From contig JAQOTA010000061.1 in the NCBI GenBank assembly GCA_029532415.1, positions 558,001 to 622,000 on the forward strand: a stretch of DNA of 64,000 nucleotides, written 5' to 3'. How positions within the stretch are numbered: position 1 is the stretch's first letter; each line of letters starts with the position of its first letter. Shown one piece after another: positions 57,339 through 64,000 of this stretch. The notes under the pieces were generated by a model, which was not told the DNA's origin, ran no database searches, and saw nothing but the letters and a program-made list of their open reading frames with translations. The translations under genes and the position numbers were made by a program. The stretch is from Marasmius tenuissimus (Eukaryota > Basidiomycota > Agaricomycetes > Agaricales > Marasmiaceae).

Positions 57339-58496
57339 AGTCTGCAGAGAAAACTAGATTGCAAGAATCACAATCACGGTGAGCACACTCTTGAGGGTGA
57401 CGCAAAAAGGACTAGATACCACTATGATCTGGATGAGTAGGGAAGAGGAGAAGACCCGTAACAGATGTCGAATGGGTGTGATCCCCCGGCTTTTTGGGCC
57501 TTGAAGCTTGAAGGCTGCGTAGCGTACCCGCATGATGGGTTGTATCAATGAACTGCACAGATTCGGGTCTTGGCATCATTCTAATCTTTGCGGTCGCCGG
57601 TATTATGAAAAGGACATCCGAGTTGTGATTCTACATCTGCGCACTACAGCTGCTAACGCTCGGGAGATTCGCGGTAAGTATAAATCCGGTCTGTTGACGA
57701 CAAGTGCCCGGAGTGAGTCTTCTCATGAGCTCTCGCTCAACGTGAGGTTAGGAGGCTGGAGTGTTCATGATCTTGGGTTCTGTCAGTGTCACCTTGAGGA
57801 AAACTCGTTTCATTGATCACGGGCAGAGCGGGCTCCAACTGCCGAACATTCGGCAGGAAAACCAAAAGTCCATGTAGCGTAGTCAGCCAAATTTATCACC
57901 TAACACTTACCGTGTTCACTACCATCGGCAGTAGACTGTAGTACAGCCAAATAGGATGTTTCGGCCGGAATCATACTATTAGTACCCGTTGAACGGCCAA
58001 AATGTCGGGGGTAAGTACCCAGCTTGCAAAGTACACAAACCATTGAGAAAGGTTCGTAATGGCCGGAAGGATTCTGTCAAGTTGCTTGAGTAGAGAGAGT
58101 GCGAGATCCTTGTGCATGAGCTACAGAGCCACAGAAGTGCAAAGAGAAGAATCGTGGGGTCGTGAGCGGTGAGAGGCAAAGTGCAAAAGAAGAACCGGCC
58201 CGTCACTGTCAGTTTGCATTGCAGTGTCGAATTGGCAATCAGAATGATGACATTTTTTCATCACGTGAGAGTCGCGTCGCGTATGCATGTGGCAGAACAC
58301 ATATTTTGCAACCATACATTTCGGACATAATCAAAGAGGCCGACGAGCGGCAGCACCCACTACTGTACTCCAATGGCATCCAGCCTAGGCCCTCAATATG
58401 AATTTCTTGTTTACAAGTCAAAAAATGGTGCTTAACGTGAATACCTAGATATAAGACTCGCAACTCAGCTGAGAATGCGGAGGGATTTCGGCTGCC

Positions 58497-58530
58497 GGTT
58501 GTTGCTCGGCCTTCGGCCAGCTCCTCCCAG
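58497..58530 (-). repeat. GGAGCTGGCC-type repeat, copy 2
   Basis: Inverse copy of 40053-40086 with few differences, including the internal GGCCTTCGGCC palindrome. Confidence 0.6.
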
Positions 58531-59872
58531 CAGCATGATGTGGGAGTGAAATCATGAAGTAGCGCTGATGACCACCGCTCAGGTATTTGCACTAGATTAT
58601 GCAGATGCTGATATTGGGTGAAGGAAGGGCTGTAGAAGGGAATTAGAACTCGGGGGACTCGGCTAGAAATATGGCGGTTGGGGATGCCGCAGGGGGTATC
58701 ATTGACGGCGCTCATGGTGGGTGAGCGATAACCGTGGAAGCTAAAAAGCTTTGTAGAAGTCGCAGTCGTCCCGTTAGTATGATATTCTAGTGTTATTCAC
58801 TATTAATACATCATCATTAAATGTGAATTTGCATGCAGAGCTTGCACTATTTGCTTCAATCATTCAGACCCCTCTTCCTCCAAACTTCAGTGAGCTGATC
58901 AGCGTGATGATCGCCGACCTATTCAATTCCCATTCAGCACGCTGGGTCGAGAAGTTTCAAACACAGGCTAATCACTTCTTTCAACAGAAAGCAGAATTTT
59001 CGGAGCTGATTGATAGAGGTTCTCGCGGCGCGGGGCCCGGGTCAGACAGTGTTGTTGACCTTAACGACAATTCACAAGCATTGATTGATATGTAGTACTA
59101 CTCAGATTGGCCTGTACCTAGTCTATCATACGAAGTGAAGCTCGGACTCGGAAGTCGGCGCGCTAGTCCGTGATATGTCACCTGAAAATCACGTGTGGGC
59201 AGCAGACTGGGCGGTGCCCTGTCAGTGCCCTTCAATTGGGGCACTGCCCTGCTGACCTTTGACAAGGGCGGTGGAATTCCACTGCCCTCCACAACACTGT
59301 CCAGAACGGTTTTATATTGGGTTTTCATACTGCCTGTGCTAATTACTTACGTAATAAACCCTCTACTGTTTTACAGTAGCGGGAACATTCTTTTTCATTT
59401 TGAAATAGCCAGTGATGTTTGAATAAGTATCTGATAGCCCTGGGCGCTCGTGGCTCGAAAACGACAAAATTGTAAGTACAAAGGCAACGAACCAGTGTCA
59501 CTTGAACCAGCCCGGGACACTGGTCAAGCGAGAGCACTCGACTATCAAGAATGTGTCTACGTCTTATAGTTGACCTCGAGCATTATCAACACGACTCCGT
59601 CTTAAAAGAGAAATGGAAGTATCTGTGGTATCAAAGCATCAGTTGACATCCCTGAACGAACGCGACGCACACCACTTGAATAATGAATGCCAAACTACGA
59701 AGTCGACGCCAACTTAGACCCGATGCGTGAACTCCAGACTACTTGGTTCTTTCTCGCTTTCTCGTCGCAATCAGAGACCACCATCGGACGCAATAAGCTG
59801 TCAAATTGTCCAATCAGAGCAGCTACCCGATCTCGTCAACTCGGGAGTATGAACATGCAGTCCTCTACTGAA

Positions 59873-59915
59873 CACGGTTTCTTGATCCCAGCATTGCTGG
59901 GATCAAGAAACCGTG
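59873..59915. repeat. Perfect 43-bp palindrome
   Basis: CACGGTTTCTTGATCCCAGC plus one A is followed by a single T and then by its exact inverse complement, giving 21-bp perfect arms with a 1-bp centre. No gene flanks it closely. Perfect conservation of both arms suggests recent origin or function. Confidence 0.85.
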
Positions 59916-59976
59916 ACTTGAGATGTCCACCGTCCCCTCATCTGCGAAGAATTCCAAAATGTTGAATATGAGGACT

Positions 59977-60246
59977 TCATTCTCCTGTCCGGAGCGAGTT
60001 TGAGGTCAGTCGAAATGAGGATGATAGTAGAAACCAACGAATCAGACTAACCTTGGCCGCAGACACTTGATTCTGCTCAACGCAAAAGGCACGAGATGAT
60101 TCAAGCATGACCCAATCCGTATCACTCGAGATCTGCTTCGTATCTTTAGGTAGATCTCCGTAAAAATCCTTACAATGACGAACTGGCAAGTGCAGGAATA
60201 CGCATCTATCCGCCGAGTGTCGAGCGTCACAAAGTGATTCCCACAT
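59977..60246 (-). other. Open frame, unrecognised
   Basis: A minus-strand frame (WESLCDARHSADRCVFLHLP ... DTDWVMLESSRAF) with codon-like composition and a possible donor (GTTAGT) near 60052. It may be another exon of the spliced gene upstream at 60490-61080 or an independent remnant. No family recognised. Confidence 0.2.
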
Positions 60247-60489
60247 GCTGAGCTGATAGACCCCGACTGGCTAGAGATAAACGATGGATTAATATGCAAT
60301 ACGGAGCTCGAACGAATACTGAGACCATACTAACATCTCTTAGCATCCAAACTCACAGAACCGAACACATATAAAATTGCGCTATCCATAATCGTCGTAA
60401 TATAGGTTGAACACGCATTTTCTGTTCGACTCCTTCGAGTTCACGTATTGACCCGGACTCAGCGGATGTAAGGGATGTGTCGGCTGATG

Positions 60490-61080
60490 CTATAGCCCAT
60501 CATGGTCTCCCGGAGGTTGAAGAAAGATGGCACCCATAATTGGGTTATCCATGACATCGGGGGAAAGCGGCACCTTCTGAACCAAGCGTCGCGACGGAAT
60601 CTCGTATAGGACTAATTTGTCGCTATGCAGGACCAAAAGCGCCGGATATGTCATTTGGAACGCGCGTTCTGAGTACCTATCATACGGGAGACCTGCATGG
60701 GGCACGGAATGACCCTGTGTATTTGTGAGTCTTAAAGATCGTTGAGATGTTTCTGATTGTGAGGCCTGTAGATATGGGAGCGATCCCTGTTGTTCCGGAG
60801 ATGAAGGAGAGGGGTCAGGTATCGATGTCAGTCGCCAGATTCCCCTCCATTTAGATGTGTTGAAAACGAGAGATCGAGATATCGTGATTGAGACCCGACC
60901 ACACAGCTGTGAACGAAGTCCTGAGGTTGGATTGCGTTCATTTGTGTCACCTCCCGAAAATACACGGCTTTAAGAACGTACCTGATGTTGTTCCCAAAGG
61001 ATACCACCCTTGTCGACAGCTACGAGGCCCGAATTACTGGCGCCCACGTTCTTGACATCTTCAAAAATGGTTCTTTTTTG
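60490..61080 (-). CDS. Spliced gene of unknown function (3' part)
   Basis: Reading down the minus strand, an exon at about 61080-60983 (RTIFEDVKNVGASNSGLVAV then DKGGILWEQHQ) ends at a GTACGT donor. A second exon resumes after a ...TTCACAG acceptor and gives SRSLVFNTSKWRGIWRLTSI, a Ser/Gln-rich linker, then FQMTYPALLVLHSDKLVLYE and IPSRRLVQKVPLSPDVMDNP, stopping at 60490. The hydrophobic beta-strand pattern vaguely recalls a CNH or beta-propeller domain, but I do not recognise the family. Upstream exons were not resolved. Confidence 0.4.
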
Positions 61081-61640
61081 TCTACCTGTAAGCATGCAGG
61101 GTTTTTCCTTGCTTAAGGATAGCCGGCGAGAGCAGATAGCTCACGGCCTTCACCGTTTTCGTCAAGGTCAAGCATATACTAGCCTGTCGAGACGGTGAGG
61201 CCGGTCAAAAACGTCTATTGATAGAGGATGAAAGATGTACGTACAAGAAACCTTCCTTTCCTTTCCCGTACCTCCTAGAATATCATCCAGCTAGTCAAGG
61301 GTACGGAGTTGGTCGAGTTTGAGCTGAGCCGTGGGGATGAAATCGTAATAGAGGGAGGATCATGGAGATGTCTTGATACGAGCTTTCGAGCTTGAGAGGA
61401 TGAATCGGAGTAATAAGGATGTATGAGTGGAAGGAGACCGGTTTCGTTCGATTGGCAGATTGGTGAACATGGTGGTTGGGCGCAAAAAGGCGTTGACGTG
61501 CACCGCCTCAATTTACCCCACCTCAGCGATCGGGCCCGATCGGACTCACGTTCTGAGAATTCCCCTAATAGTCTCGTATCCGCTCAAGTATGATACTGAA
61601 GACACCTTGAGTACTCCTACCAATGGCTCATTACTATAGT

Positions 61641-63773
61641 CTACGCCTTGAAAGGGTCCAGAGTATCGGTATCGTCATCCTCGTCACTCCTGTTTGAACC
61701 ATTGTATTCTTCTTCTTCATCAAGTAGAACCTTCCCGTTCCCGATTGTTTTTGTTGTTGATTCCATAGCGTCAGTAGGATCCACCGCCGTACTGACGAGC
61801 TCGGCGTCCAGTACACCGCGTCTTCCGGAAGCTGTTGTTCTCGTTGTCGTTGCACCACATCCATACGTATCATATCCTTCCCCATTGTTTCTGCTGCTTC
61901 CTTTCAAGAACCGTGGTACCATCCTGCTCGCCACGGCCCAAGACAATGTCTGGATGTTTCCAGTTTGCTCCTCAGGGCGGGAAAATTTTTTGAGGTTGAG
62001 GGTGATCCGGGACATCATTGTCACCTAGAAGTGATAGCTCATACTGAGGATGGGAAAATTTTCCGGGCAGGAAGGTTCGCACCGTGAAGCTGTTAAGGCC
62101 CACCAAAATCATTTGAGTCTTGGCGTCAAAAATTCTCTGGTAGAGAGAAAAAGAGAGTCTTACAGCAATCCAAGCCTGAGAACAGATGGTCATCACTTGG
62201 GGTTCAGCCACGATCACTGTCGAGGAAATACCTACACTCACTGAGAGATAACCTTCTTCAACCCATCCGGCGCAAATATAATCATCAGCGTCGATGTCAT
62301 CGTCACTGAGAATATCACCCTACAAGCCGCCACCAACCCAGTTCAATAAGCAAAAGTTGAGCTTCACGAGAGTGTATCATCACTTACAAATAATACAATA
62401 GACCATCTTTCAACAATTTCTTCGCAATCGCCGAATGACTCTGTCCCCGGACAGACGGGTACGTCCGATAAAACGTTAGCCAGAACACGACCGTCTCGTG
62501 TACGGGGGGCAGCCAATATATTGAGGATGCAAAGACGCTCTCGGTAGTGTTTCTTGCGTCGTATATCATTGTGCAAGCTAGATTTGGGAAGTCAGCGAAT
62601 CCCCAGAGGAAATTAGGGCAATTGTCGGAGAGACTATAGAATTACCGTTCATGTTTCGATTAGTATGGGCAACCGCTGTAGGAAAACAGGAAGTATTCCA
62701 GAGAATCCAGGTTTAAGGTTACACATACGGATTCCCTTCGTTAACATCCACGTGTTTATCCCAAACTGTAGAGCCAGGAGCAACGCAACGCCCAGCACGA
62801 CTTTGATTTGGTTCTTGTAAAGCGCGTAGATCCTGGATCAAAGGAGGAAACGTTAACTCCTTCCTCGGTCTGTGCTCTTGCTCATGAAAGACTTGCCGTA
62901 TAAGCATCATAATTCCGACAGTATTGAGCCCAATCATCTTCAAAGCGCCCTCATAACGGATGAAATGGCGACATCTAAGTGGACTTGATTATGGTTGAAT
63001 GAGTTAGGAGAGGCGGAATGCGAACGTCTGAAGATGGGAACTCGGAGGTCAGTGGTACAAATACGACGATCACAGACTGAGTTCATCTACCTCGGTGTCC
63101 CAGACAGGGGATAAATAAGCTGCACATAGAAGAAGACACAGCTATTCGAAGAGTTCCACGCGGCTGGTTGGCAACATACCAAAAAGATTGACAATAAACC
63201 CCAATGGTATTAGATATCGATTCTAGCGAGGCATTTAGTCCACAGGCAAGACGATCGAGACGGTTCTGTTGTAAGGAAGCCCGAACTAACCAGTAGGAAC
63301 AAATATGCGACTGGGTGGTAGGTCAGATATCCGTCTCTCTTCAATTGATTGAGCGCTTACTTGATCCCTTGGGGCCCAGCCAAATGTATTTGACCTAAAA
63401 GCGCAGTGGTTGAGAGCATGAGGAGATGTCCTGAATCCAGATGCCCGCTCCTGCCTCCGTCGGCCCTCAACACTCCGACGAACCCGGCCACCGGGAGTGG
63501 TAATCTCCTCTCCGAACGAAAACCAAAACTATGAAATTCAACTCACTTCCGTAGCAAATGTATCAACATGATCCCAAACAAGTACTGTAAACCCAGCAAA
63601 CCCGACGCACTGGGCCAACCAAATTCAAGAGTCTTGAAGCTGATGCAGTATGTAAGCTCACGTTGGTTAAGAAGCTGTGCACAGTATCAATCGACGCCGG
63701 GAGAGAAGGTAGCAGGTACTTACTACAGTCGGAAATCTTCAACAGGATCTACAAGATCTTCACTGCTAGGCAT
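61641..63773 (-). CDS. DUF6533-type multi-span membrane protein (copy 2)
   Basis: Paralogue of 45103-47132. The likely first exon starts at ATG 63773 (MPSSEDLVDPVEDF). The second exon reads CVGFAGFTVLVWDHVDTFAT; later ones contain the ALYKNQIKVVLGVALLLAL span, CTMIYDARNTTESVFASS, ETVVFWLTFYRTYPSVRG and LLKDGLLYYL. The tail begins VTMMSRITLNLKKFSRPEEQ and ends in an acidic stretch (LLDEEEEYNGSNRSDEDDDT) at 61641. The tail sequence diverges from copy 1 after the shared MSRITLNLKKFSR. Exon ends in the first third and near 62250 were not all resolved, so a lesion cannot be excluded. Confidence 0.65.
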
Positions 63774-64000
63774 CGTGTACGGGCTTGTGTTGAGCTTGCA
63801 GTGACAACAGGCTGTCGAAAGAAGGAACGGAATCCCGACGTTTGTGTACCATAGCGCGGCATTATATAGTATTCTCGTCCTGAAACTCGTATCACAAATC
63901 AGGATCATATCACACTTTTGATCAGAAACTCGAGTTTCAGAATGGTACTATAGTATTCTAGACGCAACTAGGACGGGTTTAATGCCACACTCCTACCTTT
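63774..64000. other. Window edge, no gene recognised
   Basis: Probably the upstream region of the preceding minus-strand gene. Confidence 0.4.

Larger units (their letters stand above)
57339..59976. other. Gene-poor intergenic region
   Basis: No gene supported. A 101-residue plus-strand frame at 58790-59095 is open but resembles nothing I know. Words of the type GGGCAGTGCC and GGCACTGCCC cluster at 59205-59290 and may be a decayed MITE. Two short structured sites are listed separately. Confidence 0.35.

Noticed and set aside
58790..59095. 101-residue plus-strand frame as a small gene
   Set aside because: Acceptable composition but no intron, family or context support; chance frames of this size are common here.
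1..64000. tRNA, rRNA, CRISPR array or biosynthetic cluster
   Set aside because: I looked for B-box-like tRNA motifs, regularly spaced repeats and core enzyme motifs and found none that hold up by eye; a tRNAscan or antiSMASH run would settle it.

Overview
The window looks like a TE-rich segment of a basidiomycete (probably Agaricomycete) genome. The genes carry many 50-75 bp GT..AG introns. They include fungal families typical of that group: a GtaA-type glutaminase-like protein (DUF4965-type), a DUF6533-type multi-span membrane protein, an Agaricomycete kinase-like protein, an F-box protein and an Ser/Pro-rich nuclear-type protein. I see no bacterial, organellar or viral gene, no CRISPR array and no rRNA or tRNA gene that I would defend. 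All family names come from reading the sequence, without a database search.

Layout. (1) 1-11.1 kb is a gene-poor, AT-rich graveyard: a decayed multi-span membrane-protein gene (3.4-4.7 kb), a solo LTR with a GTGCA duplication, a partial copia LTR, a MITE copy and a coding-like remnant (8.0-9.3 kb). (2) 11.1-29.5 kb is one nested retrotransposon. A minus-strand copia element ('Copia-H', 11107-29503) is bounded by its own LTRs and by an ATTAA duplication at both outer edges. At least four later insertions split it: a 2.8-kb insertion (GGAAG), a full-length plus-strand copia ('Copia-Y', 16128-23216, ATTTG) that itself carries a solo LTR (GTATT) and a second LTR-like insert, a 537-bp LTR (TATGT) and a 607-bp hAT-type MITE (AGGAGAAC). 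(3) 29.5-42 kb holds minisatellites, a foldback with TA ends, a decaying glutaminase-like gene, two TIR elements with target duplications and another solo LTR (GATAT). (4) 42-64 kb is the gene-bearing part: a SUMO-interaction-motif protein (+), a DUF6533-type protein (-), a pseudokinase-like gene (+), a broken F-box gene (-), an intact glutaminase-like gene (-), an unrecognised spliced gene (-) and a second DUF6533-type protein (-).

The glutaminase-like and DUF6533-type genes each occur twice, in the same order and orientation (31.5/45.1 kb and 53.6/61.6 kb). This suggests duplication of a two-gene block. The downstream glutaminase-like copy reads as intact with a signal peptide and a C-terminal membrane anchor. 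The upstream copy has lost its start codon and carries further lesions. Many breaks in the retroelements are consistent with C-to-T transitions. I see no coherent new defence or biosynthetic system; the most informative structure is the datable nest of transposons.
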